The position numbers and the translations under genes were made by a program. The notes below the pieces were generated by a model. The model saw only the letters and a list, made by a program, of their open reading frames with translations. It searched no databases and had not been told where the DNA came from. This document shows positions 37,186 to 48,239 of a stretch of DNA of 64,000 nt, piece after piece; position 1 is the first letter of the stretch, and each line of letters starts with the position of its first letter. Source of the DNA: Terebella lapidaria (Eukaryota > Annelida > Polychaeta > Terebellida > Terebellidae); assembly GCA_949152475.1 (NCBI GenBank), contig OX424562.1:36290657-36354656 (forward strand). Direction: 5' to 3'.

Positions 37186-37535
37186 CGAATACCTTCTCTA
37201 GGGCAGATATTATATGATCACACATAAAAATGTTCTGTTCAAAACATTCAAGCATGGAAGTGGAATTGTGATTCTGTTAAGTACGGCATCAGTGCAATTT
37301 CAAATACATTGTAGAAAATGAAAAGCTAATAAGTGCTTGCACAGTGTGGGACAGAATGAAAAAAACAATGTTGTTTTTAAGTATTGAGTAGAATCCATTA
37401 AGACATAGTCGATTGTAAACTCAGCAGTTAATGAACAAATGTCAGCAGTTATTGGACAACTTGGGTTGTGTTTCACCAGTCTCTGTGAAATTCCGAGAGT
37501 AAACATGAATAAAAAAAAAATATTTTATAACATTC

Positions 37536-38122
37536 TAATGAAGCAATCGCTCAAAGAGCTAGGACTTGGCAAAATAAAGTTAATGATCTTGAAGAGATGT
37601 CTATAAACTAGCTTTGGACTTTAAATCCCTGCATCATAATACTGTAATATATTTTTTTCAATTATTTATTTGTCGTTAACTAAATTGTATATTTACTAAA
37701 TTGTGTTGTTATGTTGTTTATAATTAAATGCATGATCAAGATTCTGTAAGTTAAAAATAAAAAAAATGGTTTCAAGAGAGACTCGAACCCGGGTCTGTGG
37801 ATTGAAAGTCCTAAGGTCTATGCACAGCACTACGTCGCTGGCAGTTGGAGGAAGGATATCCCATGTAACAATTCCTGTATGGTTTTCCAACCTCCATAGA
37901 TATAACCAATGTGACAGTATTTTGGTCGCCAAGACAATAGTTTTTGAGCTATGATCTTTAAATTCAATAGGCTTATGAAGGAGGCCTATGCGCATCTTCT
38001 GTAGAAATTTCATGTCATTCAGACAAGGATTGCGGCCGCTATCGTGCGAACTGACGGACAGACAAACATACATACACACAAGATGACTGACCAACATACT
38101 TGGCAAAATTATTTTGCCAAGT
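37536..38122 (-). mobile_element. About 590-base insertion with a tRNA-like B box
   Basis: The D-to-E spacer is continuous in the second and third copies but is interrupted here. On the minus strand the insert begins with 'cttggcaaaataattttgcc' and contains 'cccgggttcgagtctctc' near 37788, which resembles the T arm and B box of a tRNA gene. The rest of a tRNA fold is poor. A 147-codon frame (37696-38139) covers it and is not supported. Probably a SINE-like or composite element. Confidence 0.5.
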
Positions 38123-38759
38123 AATAATGATACCGACATATGTATTGGCTGATATAGACTTGCTCAGGTTGTTATTACTGGAAAACCATTATGCACTTAA
38201 TATCAATAAAACCACATTGAAAAATGTATAATCTAAAATAATATACCATATATCCTGTACATCTATTCTAATATTTCATATATACACACGGGAAAACCTA
38301 TCTGGTATATTAAACCATATCTACACACACACACACACACTGTTGGACGTTGCCTCGTCCCTTGGCATTATTGAATTATACCATAATAAATTCCATATAA
38401 GTGAAAACAATGTTTGATAGTTACATGAGGACACCAATTATATAGTGTTGAACCACACCAGGGAGAAAAAAACTCGCGAAATGTCAAGAATAATGCAAAA
38501 TGTAAACTGTCAGGAATAATAAGTATTAGGTTTTATGGACATAATGACTAAAGTTGCAATTTTCTCTTTGATCTTCACAATTCGCAGCGAAAATGTGCAT
38601 ATTCCATATGTATTGATATGGGACTCCATATGTAGCTGGAATACTTAGGCTAAACCAGTTTCAGATGTTTACCTACTGATATTTGATTGGGATGTATGAT
38701 GTGACAAATGACACCACCTGGCACTGTGGTAATCTGTTTACATTCTGCAGACACCCGCA

Positions 38760-39044
38760 TTAGACTAGGTGATTGCTTCCATTTGCAAATGCACTTGAGT
38801 ACATAAAACCACTTAATTGTTCAAATTCACCTAATACTCCTATTGTGTGCATTACTGCCTGCCCTCTGCCTTGGTACCAGTTACCGTAATAACACTTTCC
38901 GATGTTCCCCAAAATACCAGACTGATTTGGATACTGATAGGACCATGGTACAACGTGCATGACAGTACAGTAACCAGGAGACAGAAGTATATAATCTACT
39001 CTGGTTAGGTTCATGATTCCTGTAATCTGCCCATTATTAAGCAC
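38760..39044 (-). pseudogene. E segment, copy 5 (94-codon frame)
   Basis: Reads QITGIMNLTRVDYILLSPGY, CTVMHVVPWSYQYPNQSGIL and GNIGKCYYGNWYQGRGQAV, ending FANGSNHLV. If the E exon ends at GCA|GTAATG (about 38847) and the next exon begins at CAG|AGACTG in D (about 37478), both junctions are phase 0 and the frame continues into KHNPSCPITADI. That is the only E-D join I could make consistent. D here stays open for about 40 codons and then stops. Confidence 0.4.
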
Positions 39045-39639
39045 ATGAGAAGAGTAGATTAATGAGGAATGAGATTTTACATTTTAACAACCAGCAAGAG
39101 ATGTTCGCATGCATATATGAAAAATTGTCAGTACCTTCTTATTAATTTATCATTGACAATTCGTTTACGATTCCCATTGATATATACGAACACAAACCAT
39201 ACTAGACATGATAGTATTAACAGTTTTACTTTATGAATAGGAATGTTGAAATATCGGTCAATTACATTTGTCTCAACCGTTGCTTACGTAATATAATTGT
39301 GCCTGTTTAATAAACACAACACGTATATAACAAATGCAAAAAGTTTCTCCCTCATATGATTGAGTGGCGATAGGCGACGTTGGAGTTTTGTGCATTTGCC
39401 GAAATTGCAAATGTCACCTTTCATTCTGGTGTTCTACATGCATATTTCTCATTTTCGTCATCATGTAAATTGCCTGGTGAAGGAATTGCAGTGTGGAGTT
39501 GCTTGAGTGACATTTGCCTGAATTCATGTGCAATTTCTTTTTTGCATCTTTCTCTGATCATTCATGATAATATGATCCTATATCGGTATGTTCTTTCCCA
39601 GCGCACGAGAAGCGAGAAATTTGCATAGAGAATGGTGTG

Positions 39640-40680
39640 TTCTAATCTAAGCAATCCAATCAATATGTCTCAGGTTTCATCGTAGTTGTAATTGTATTTA
39701 AATACAAGAGATTGCATTTTGTATATTCAAAGGATAACTTTAAGAGCAAAAAGTAAAAGTCAATTTCCTGAATATAAATGTCATGTGCACGAAATATATT
39801 TCATGTAAACAAAATATTTCAAGTGCACTAAATTATCATAAAACGCAAATACAGTATATGCATATCCATGGGTGCCCTTTGATTAGATAGTTCCACGATC
39901 AGGGAACTAGCGTCTGTGTTGAAATTAGAATAACAATACTGCCAATAATTGGAGTTGCACAAGATGCATTAGTTGGATGTGTGATACTGGGATGAGTTGT
40001 GGAACGTATTATCATCCTAACATCAAAATATGTCTTTACCAATCTTCTATAGCTATATTGTTGTGGTCAAAAGTATGTGTGAAGCCTATATATTTCTCGT
40101 TTTAAAGTCGATAAATTCCATCAATATTTTTTTCGGACATATCATGTTTTGCTATAGTAAAATTAGAGTATATATTGGGCTATATGCAGGCACATGTCTT
40201 GTGAAATATCTATCCAGCAATTTAGGAAGTACAAACGCTAATTCGCATGGCTGAATAATTGTGGACAAAACGTATGTTCTGCATTGTTACATGTAATGAG
40301 AGTGCATCCATTGGTGCGCAGCTATTGATATACAGTGTACAACTTAGTGCATTTTAAATACATTTCGTTTATATGATACATTTAATGCACTCAACATATT
40401 ACATTCACTAAATTGACTTCCACTTTTTGCATTTAAAGTTATCCTTTGAATATATTATCTTTATATATAGAATGATAAATTCAATCTATTGTATTCAAAT
40501 ACAGTCACAACAACGTTGAGAAATTGCATTCAACTCTAGCAGCCAATATATTATATGATGCTCAGTTTTGTCATAAATGAGAAACCGGAGACGAATGGAA
40601 CTTATCCTATTAAGCGCACCATACTCTATGCAAGTTTTTCGTTTCTCTTGGATTATTAGAGCACACACCGAGACATTACT
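39640..40680. other. G spacer at the palindrome centre
   Basis: Also present at 19560-20330. The outer bases are inverted copies of each other ('ttcaaaggataacttt' near 39725 and its complement near 40437). The inner 540 bases are not palindromic. No reading frame is conserved. In the head-to-head model this would hold the promoters of both arms; I did not find a convincing core promoter element. Confidence 0.35.
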
Positions 40681-41454
40681 ATGAATGATTGGAGAAAAAC
40701 ACATGAAATTGCACGTGAATTAAAGCAAATGTCATTCAATCCTTTCACCGAGCAATTTGTGTTCAACAATGTAGGACTAAATGACGACCAAAATGAGAAC
40801 TATGCGTGTGAAACACCAGAATGAACTGTGACATTTGCAGTCTCAGCTAATGCACAAAAATCAAACCTCGCGTGTCGTCAGTCAATCCTATGGGGAAATA
40901 ACTTTTGCATTTGTTATAAAGGTTCTGTGTTATTATACAGGTACAATTATATTACGGAAGCAACGATTAAAGCGTATGTAATTGTTCCATAATTCACCAG
41001 ACATGAAGCAAAACCTATCATTTTATAAATACTATACTTAAGGTCCATCAAGGTGTTTTAGTATAAATTAATGGACAACGTAAACTAAGTGTCAATGATA
41101 TGTCGTATAGAAGGTATTGACCATTTTCTTATATATATTTTGGGGGGTGGGGGGACGTTGTGTCATTAGAAGAATCAAGTTTTTCTGGGGTTCTCAAAAT
41201 GTGATATCTTTTTGCCTTAGATATGTACTGGTTTCATGTACTTTATGAATAAACGTAATACTAGTACATAGTGACATGTTAGCCAAGAGGCTCATGTACG
41301 GTATTCATTTAGTTTAGAGAGAATCGTATATCATTTTATATAGACACTGGCATTTCATGTACGATAGAACAAAGCGTAATTAGCCATATGAATATATAGT
41401 AGTATACTAGAACACGATATGGTGATAATTTGACAAGTATTGAACAGGTTAAGT

Positions 41455-41790
41455 TTATATTAGACACATAGAGGCGGAAGCATAAACCTAACCAGAGTAG
41501 ATTCTGAAAATACATGTATGTTCCCTGGTTACTGTACTTTTCAGCACCTCGTACCTCGATTGTACCAGTGTCCAAACCAGTCTGGTATTTTGGGAACTAT
41601 CAACTGGTACCAAGAGGTTGAGGTAACTGGTACCAAGGCAGCGGGCAGTAAGTCACACCATTGGAGTATTGGGTGAAGTTAAAATATTGAGTGGTTTTAA
41701 ATGGTTAGGTGCATTTGCACATGAAAGAAAATCGTGTATTCTAATTGCGGGTGTGTGGAGAATGTAAATAGATTACCACAGTGCCAAGTG
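41455..41790 (+). pseudogene. E' segment, inverted copy
   Basis: The plus strand reads NLTRVDSENTCMFPGYC, FQHLVPRLYQCPNQSGILG, then INWYQ. It lacks the GKCDYG part through a deletion near 41598 and contains a strong 5' splice consensus (GTAAGT at 41647-41652) where E should end. Confidence 0.45.
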
Positions 41791-42514
41791 GTGTCAGGAT
41801 GAATTGCTGCTTGCTGCATTGGTGCCATTTGTTACATTTTGCTAAACAAATAACAGCAGGTAAGCATCTGAAACTGGTTTAGCCCCAAGGTACACAGTTC
41901 ACATGGGCAATTCACATTCTTCGCCACGAAGCTAATGAAAGAGAATTTTTACCCATTGGGGCCATAAAACCTAATACTTATTGCTGACAATTTACATTTT
42001 GAATCTTGCCTCGTCGGTGTTGTTTGATAAAATACCGTAGCTTTCCCCATTAGTCAAAACAATCAAACTATACTCTCACTCATATGTACATGTAATGTGT
42101 TCTAATATTATTCAATAATTACAAAGGACGAACTACCAAAAGGACTGTGCAAGTGGTCGACTGATGCTTTGAACTCTGAACATATTTTTGCATACATCAT
42201 GGCACTTGTTTGATAAATTTGTCAGGTTAAAGTGAAAATCTCAATTTGTTATCTCAAAGTAACTTACAATTCAACTTAACTAAATTATCCCTGATGTGTT
42301 CCCACAACTCGTCTAATTTTGATATTAAACACACATACATGACACTAATGGGTATACATTAGCTTACAACGCAAAAAAATCGTAAGTATAAGGTTGCTTG
42401 TTGTATCTTATGCATTTTTCATATTGTTCCATTCATGGTAAGAACATAATAATAATCAAGTATTAGCAACCTTGGAAAATATATGTTGTTTTTTTGTTAT
42501 TGATTCATGTGAAG

Positions 42515-42745
42515 CTGTAAATGTCAGAGAGACTGCTAAAACACAACCCAAGTTTTAAAATAACTGCTGGTACGGAGTCAACTATCGATTTTGTCTTGAT
42601 GGATTCTTCTCAACCACTTAAGCAGAGCATAGCTTTTGCCATTCTGTCTCACAGAGCGCAAGCACTTATCAGCTGATTGTTTCTATTTAAAATAGCAGCG
42701 ATGTCGTACTTGGCAGAATCACAGTTCAATTTCCAGGATTGAATG
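42515..42745 (+). pseudogene. D' segment, inverted copy
   Basis: The plus strand reads RLLKHNPSFKITAGTESTID, FVLMDSSQPLKQSIAF, AILSHRAQALIS then TGA. The D copy at 9.2 kb reads KITVGTEFTIDFVLMDSSQ; of the first dozen differences between the two about half are at third positions. This is the clearest D frame in the window. Confidence 0.5.
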
Positions 42746-43135
42746 TATTGTGTGTTGAACAGAACATCTATACGTTTGATGATATCTGTCCCAGATGCAT
42801 TTGGATAAAACTAGTCTTTATCAATATCATGATGCAAACGTGTAAGGTGTTATTTGACTAACCAGAGGGATTCTGTATCTCAGACGTGATGATATTCGGC
42901 AACCGCTGCACTGTTTTGATATTTTGTCACATTATATTATTACCGTTGAGGGCGAAGAAGTTTCTCCATGGATTGCGTATAAACCAGCCCAGTTAGTTCG
43001 CAATAATTGAGTTATTTCTGTGAACACACAACAACCAAAGGGGAATGACTGCATTATGATACATAAATACAAGCAAACATTCGGGTATTGATTCCAGCTC
43101 TGGTATGTTATTTCACGATCTATCACTGTTGAAAG

Positions 43136-43530
43136 TTGGGTACTGTCTATTATTGTCTCGTGGTAGAACAGACAAGTATGCCTACAATGCCTACCTCCAC
43201 TGAAGTCACTATTGTTCTATATATCACCCTGTACTCTACATGTTGGAAAATAAATTACTCACTAGTACGTGAGAACAATGGCTGCTCTCGTGACAATTGT
43301 TTACTATTCCGTAATTTTAGTGGTGACTGATGTCCATTTTTGTTAATGTAATCCTTTCCTGTCATGGTGTTAGTAGCGCAACATTCTTTCCCCGTCTGGG
43401 CGCTATATTAATGCCAGGGGAATATCCACCTTGGTGCCTCTCTGATCCATGACCACAACGATGGACATATATTTCCAAAATTACTCGTTATTTATATAAA
43501 TGCAACGTTATTATTTTGACCATCACCCGA
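43136..43530 (+). pseudogene. C2' segment, inverted copy
   Basis: The plus-strand frame 43136-43330 ends NNGCSRDNCLLFRNFSGD then TGA, matching NCSRDNDLLSHNAGGD-stop at 7.55 kb including the stop position. A second frame reads LIHDHNDGHIFPKLLVIYIN near 43450-43510, matching the other half of C2 in a different frame. Confidence 0.45.
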
Positions 43531-43687
43531 ACAGACATCATTGGTGCAGCCCAACCAATCAATTGCCTTTTATTGATTGGTTGTATTTGATTCAAATTAA
43601 GTACCTTGAAATAACATAAACATACTCCTGTCTTGGAATCATTTGTTGTGTGCCTATTTGAAATAAACTAAGTCAATACTTCAATAA

Positions 43688-45170
43688 TCACCAATAAACG
43701 TCCATAGTTTTCTTCAAGAAAACGAATAGATTTACCTGTGCAGGGCTGAGGTGTGATATCTTTTTGCTCACTAGTGCACCAGCAAGGCTGAATATGCACT
43801 CGCGTGAAACGGTCGAGGCTGTGACGAGGATGCTTAGTTGTGGAATGTATTTCTAAGTGTGCACATGTCACACTTTGCAGCCACGTGTCTTCGCTGTCTG
43901 TGTCTTGGCTGTCGTCACTGGGTTCTCGCACACTCTGCCTTTCCTCGCAGTCTCTGAGCTCGTGCCTGGCTGTAGGCCTGCATTGAAAAGGTCTCAACGG
44001 CGGCAACCGTCCGGCTCTGCTGAGGTCTTCTAGCTGTTGATTGACCTGTGAGGTTTTGTTTGCTTGTACACTGTTTTCGCTTCTCGTGTCATCGGGTCTT
44101 GTGCGTTATTTCTTTGATCCATTGTCAAGAACTGCATTCCTTTATTGTATGGATTTAAGCTAGTAAGCAAAGTTCAATGTCGCTGGTTCTCACTCTGAAT
44201 CAGACATCATTGCATCTTTCAATTCAGCTATGATGCGAGGATCCTCATCCGTCGGCTGCAGGCACTGCTCAGTCTTCAATATGATTTACAATGTTTTATG
44301 TGGTGTAGGAGATTTTTCTGCCGAAACCAGCACTGTTGCCTTCTGGAATGGCTCAATGGTTCCATTAGGCCCTGCTCGTCAAACGTGAAGACAAGTTTCT
44401 GACGGTGGTTGTCTGTGACAGTGACTTGTCTATTGCAAAAACTACAAGGGCCGGTGTCAGAAGCAAGAATCTCTGTAACATCGATAAAGTGCTGTTGCAG
44501 TCAGTGCTGACATTTGAATGAGGTTTAGTCATTGATTTTCATGCAACAGTTTTGCTTAGCCAAAGTAACCATGTGTCTACCTTTGGTGACAGTGCTTGAG
44601 ATATCAGGACGTATCTCAATCGAATGCAACCGAATGCTGGCCAGTTAAGGTTCTTTCATTGGCTGTGTTATCTGTGACAGCAGTAGGTTTTAGTAAGGTT
44701 TTCTCTGCACGAGAAAGATTCCCAGCTACATGTATGGTGTCTGTATAACTACCTTCAAGTTTTCCTTCAAGTGTCTAGTTCAACATTGCATGGTAGGCAC
44801 AAGTTTCATAACTGTCAGTTTGATGGTTGGCCATAAAGCATGAGTGAGACATGTGCAACAGCATCTCCCATTTCTGTTTTCATTTTGTCAGCGTTTTTTT
44901 TTTTCGGCTTGGTATCTTGTATCTTCCATCGAGTAGACCGACAAACTTGTGGAAATATTCGTAGAGCGACACCAGATCAACAATCTCACGCTGATTGTTG
45001 GCGGATATACTTGATTGTGGATTGCTGAATGTCTCTAATATTTTGGGTTTGATTAGACGTGCTTTTTTTTTTGTTCCAGTCTTTTTTGTGTTCATGATCC
45101 AAATTGGTGATGTTTGATTTAAAAGCGTGCTCCTTTCGACACAGCTTACCTACAACATTGGACATCAATT
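43688..45170 (-). pseudogene. hAT-superfamily transposase (ZBED-type), broken
   Basis: hAT transposases are DNA transposases with an N-terminal BED zinc finger and a C-terminal dimerisation domain. Read 5' to 3' on the minus strand, several frames together show the family order: a BED-like end (SNITNLDHEHKKDW, about 45130-45090); FVGLLDGRYKIPSRK (about 44930), resembling the 'L.PRYxIPSR' motif; AVTDNTANERT (about 44680), the catalytic 'TDNAAN' region; NWPAFGCIRLR (about 44630); LNPYNKGMQFL (about 44150), resembling 'LDPRFK..KFL'; and, at 43846-43688, VSRECIFSLAGALVSKK with LSPAQVNLFVFLKK, the dimerisation domain. Stops and frameshifts lie between each, and the coding length is shorter than the usual 600-700 residues. 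GC content is higher than in the flanks. I could not identify its terminal inverted repeats. Confidence 0.78.
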
Positions 45171-46250
45171 CTTAGGAGTCATCAATTCTTACGGAAGAAA
45201 CTACATACACGGGATCATTGTTCTCCGCCAGGAATAGTAAACAGGTCCAACGGTTGCATTGTTCGACTGCCTCCGCGAGTGACTGTTGTTCGTTCTCAGC
45301 CTGTTGTCTCCATTGACTACAATCCTCTGACATTATGATGCCTCGAGAGTAGAGACGACTTGCTAAATGACTAACAATAGGTAACGTCTAAGATGATACA
45401 TTAATCATAAATCGTCGTTTCGTTCAGGATAACTGGTTTCACTTCCAATATTTACGTGCATAGCAGACGTATCCAATCACAGTCGCCTGATCACCCAATC
45501 ACGCACCTCGTAGCATCCTTGCCTGACTTTGCCAGAGTCTGATTTACACTGCGGGGAAACGGGTCCTTCACGTTTTTTTTTTTTAAATTATGTGCGCATT
45601 TGTTTTTATCATACCATGATATTCTATTATCCGACATCGTAATCGAGTGCTTGATTGGAGTTCTGGTCCAACCAATTTTCGATTATAATCGATGATTGGA
45701 ACAACACTAATTCCATCGAAGTGAAAAATGTGTTGGAAATATATATCTGCACAGTTTCCGAGAGTAGAACCATGTTTTTACTGATCGTGGAGGTCCACTT
45801 CAAGCACCTTCTGGTATCATATTGGCTTGCTTTCATACCAGGCGTTTGTGTACTACGCCAACATGGTATATAATAATACTTTGTATGGAATAATAATCTT
45901 CTATCTTTGGTACAGTTATCAACAAGAGTGAAGAACAAATCACAAGTGGAATTATAGTCTTATTTCATATAAATGCGATGTATATTTTTGCGCATTTATC
46001 ATTTGAAGTAATGCACAAAACGGTATAAACTGATTCAAAGCCCCTTTGCTTGTGACTGGTCCAATAATGTTTACGTTTTCAGACTTCGGAATTATTTGGC
46101 GAAGGTCCTGTGAAATGGCCCCTTCTACGTAAGCAGTTTGGATTGTTCATCTAGATTCGCCACAAGCAATGTGTATACAATATACATATGTGTACAGTTT
46201 AACATGTCTACCCTGTGCATGACTTGAACGAATTAGGCAGTGAGCCGTAA
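45171..46250. other. No gene identified
   Basis: A 53-codon minus-strand frame (45172-45333, MSEDCSQWRQQAENEQQSLA) lies just upstream of the hAT remnant and has similar composition, so it may be part of that insertion. From 45600 on the sequence is AT-rich with no repeat or coding signal I can name. Confidence 0.35.
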
Positions 46251-46259
46251 TACTGTACG

Positions 46260-46800
46260 TTCAATGGCAAATTAATCAAAATGATGGAGACTTCTTTGAC
46301 GAGTCCACATATCCGTAATACATGTAAAAAAAAAAACAGTCATGCATTGACTGTATGTGCACATGTTCGTTTTATGGATATGACAAATTCTACCAGACAT
46401 GATCTGGAAGAGCACTGTTGACTTACTGGCGTCACTATGTGTGAAAAAGGTAGCTTGCTGTCTAGGCAAGCTAGGCACCACAGCCACTCTTTCATATTGT
46501 TCAGTAGTATTTTTTTTAGGTGTCTTGGAGCGAGTCTTGTAAGTTTGCTGATGTCGTTCATAGAATATTGAACATATCAGCTGTTCACTTCACGAATATA
46601 AGCAATCAATTCACCATAGAGGTTATTGATGTTTCTCAAAGTCTCCAGCGGTAAAACTGAGCGACATTCGTCACCATCTCTCTCTGCTTCTGTTATCATC
46701 TGGATGTATTGCACATATACTCTGAATATCATTTGTTGGCCAACAGGGCAACAGCTTATGCATTGAAGAGAAAACAAAAGCTATGATTTTTCGCTGAAAA
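46260..46800 (-). repeat. Older 'FQI' block, copy 2
   Basis: Matches 5086-5490 and 51830-52310. On the minus strand the frame at 46272-46487 reads STVLFQIMSGRICHIHKT. An A run at 46325-46336 interrupts the alignment. Confidence 0.45.
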
Positions 46801-47095
46801 TTGTGTCTCATATCATAAAAGAAAACAAATACATGTATGCATATCTGGGAAAAAAATATCTAATATATATCGTATTATCACATAACACTATAACATAATG
46901 TAATATTTCGGTATTCAACAAGTATAATATCGCATAACGTAACCATGGTGCATTATGTGAATACCGGGTCTTACAAGAAACCGAATCAAGTGCAAATCCA
47001 CTGTAAAATCCGATGTAAAAAATGCAGTAAAAATGTTCATAAAAGACCGTATAGTGTTTCATGTGATAAATAGAATCTCAAATTCGTGCCTATAC

Positions 47096-47191
47096 GATAT
47101 CAAATTTATTAAACTCGCCAAAAACTCTTATTCTTGGTCACACTCACAGCATAAAATAAGAGTTCCTGGCGAGTTTAATAAATTTGATATC
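47096..47191. ncRNA. Long hairpin, 37-base arms and a 22-base loop
   Basis: 47096-47132 pairs with 47155-47191 with only two mismatches. Total length 96 bases. Size and stem-loop shape are those of a microRNA precursor, though the stem is more perfect than most animal precursors. It could equally be a tiny foldback element. No duplicate elsewhere in the window was found. Hairpin certain; RNA gene unproven. Confidence 0.3.
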
Positions 47192-47369
47192 AAAATGGGC
47201 ACTCATTTAAGATCCTCTATTTCTTGTCCTGAAAGCAACTGCCAATTGTTAATATTTCTAGGAGAATATCAGCTGTCTGAACTCATCCGCTAACGGAAAA
47301 CAAGTTGGTGGGGATTAACTTGTCAGACAGCATTTATGTCAGAAAGCGCCCCCACGTAATTACTGTGAT

Positions 47370-47780
47370 TTCAGATAATTGAAGAAATCATCACCCTGAA
47401 GCAATAACCGTGTCATAAACTCCATCGTCGAGATGGGGAATTACTAGGTCTATTTGCTCCATGGAGTGGAATATTGGGTGCGTTTCACGCACTTTGATTA
47501 GTGTAATCAAAGTAATCAGATTGTTATTAAATTAATCGGTGAATATTGAAAATAAGTACTGCTATCACTTTAGTCAGCACGTTTCAAGTAACTCGATTCC
47601 TATTTTCTTGATGATTTCATTTTCATCAAATTCATCTTTGGTGAGCGTTTTGATTAAACAGCTTACTTTGATTATAATAATCAGGGTGCTGAAACGCCCC
47701 CATTGTCATTATCGGGTGGCTGGCTGAGATGTATTTATCATTTGTCATTTTCACACATACCTGTAGCTAAGAGGTCTTTT
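47370..47780 (-). pseudogene. X segment, old copy near 47.4 kb, split by a MITE
   Basis: 47370-47475 and 47702-47780 are the two halves of X. The minus strand reads EQIDLVIPHLDDGVYDTVIA then SG and TGA. This differs from the copy near 52.6 kb at about seven third positions and about four other positions over 23 codons, which suggests selection on the protein before decay. Confidence 0.5.
47476..47701. mobile_element. 226-base MITE, PIF/Harbinger-like
   Basis: Ends are imperfect inverted repeats: GGGTGCGTTTCA at the left and the complement of GGGGGCGTTTCAG at the right, continuing into TGATTA-type sequence on both sides. It is flanked by ATT on each side, and the uninterrupted X copies have a single ATT there ('caatattgtc'), so the target duplication is three bases. 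Three-base duplications and a GGG.GCGTTTCA terminus fit PIF/Harbinger elements. Confidence 0.72.
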
Positions 47781-48239
47781 AACATTTGTTTTGGTTGCAT
47801 ATTCTAGATGATAAAACTGTAATAAAACTAGCGTTTGAGAGATGCGAGTGACAGGTGTGTACTTTTGTCCTTCAACATACTACCAATCATGCCTTGCATA
47901 AGTGACGATTTGAACGTGTATATTTGTAGATATTAAAATAGGATATGCATTTCAGGTCGTTCATTCTCTCGATGTCGCTCTAGCTTTCCAGCACAATGAA
48001 TCACATTAGCAAAAAAAAACATATTGCACCAATGAAACATAGGGCCAAGAGCCCTGTAGCTCACCGGAAGACGACAAGAATATTGCACCATAATATTGTG
48101 CTTACATGATTTCCTTTATCATGTACATATGCTCATTATACGATACTAACAGACCTATTCCCACATTTGAGTTGGAATTAACCTTGATCTTCTTCAAATG
48201 ATATCTTGGGTGAAATGATATATAAGCAGACAGTTTTAT
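47781..48239. other. C-like remnant, no gene
   Basis: Bases 47790-47910 resemble the C segment in reduced form ('gcgtttgagagatgcgagtgacaggtgtgtac' region). The rest shows no feature. Confidence 0.3.

Larger units (their letters stand above)
36850..43530. repeat. Large imperfect palindrome centred near 40.1 kb
   Basis: Left-arm segments C2 (36855-37010), D (37250-37490), E (38755-39060), S-F (39115-39640) and the edge of G (39690-39800) recur inverted and in mirror order on the right: G edge 40380-40500, F' about 40680-40960, S' about 41030-41150, E' 41455-41790, D' 42515-42745, C2' 43260-43530. The midpoints of all pairs fall between 40.0 and 40.25 kb. Arms are about 3 kb each and clearly diverged. 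Segment X has no partner on the right. Confidence 0.7.

Noticed and set aside
37696..38139. 147-codon minus-strand frame
   Set aside because: It lies wholly in the inserted SINE-like element that interrupts the D-E spacer.
43668..44006. 112-codon minus-strand frame as a separate gene
   Set aside because: It overlaps the hAT dimerisation domain in the wrong frame. The correct frame reads VSRECIFSLAGALVSKK.
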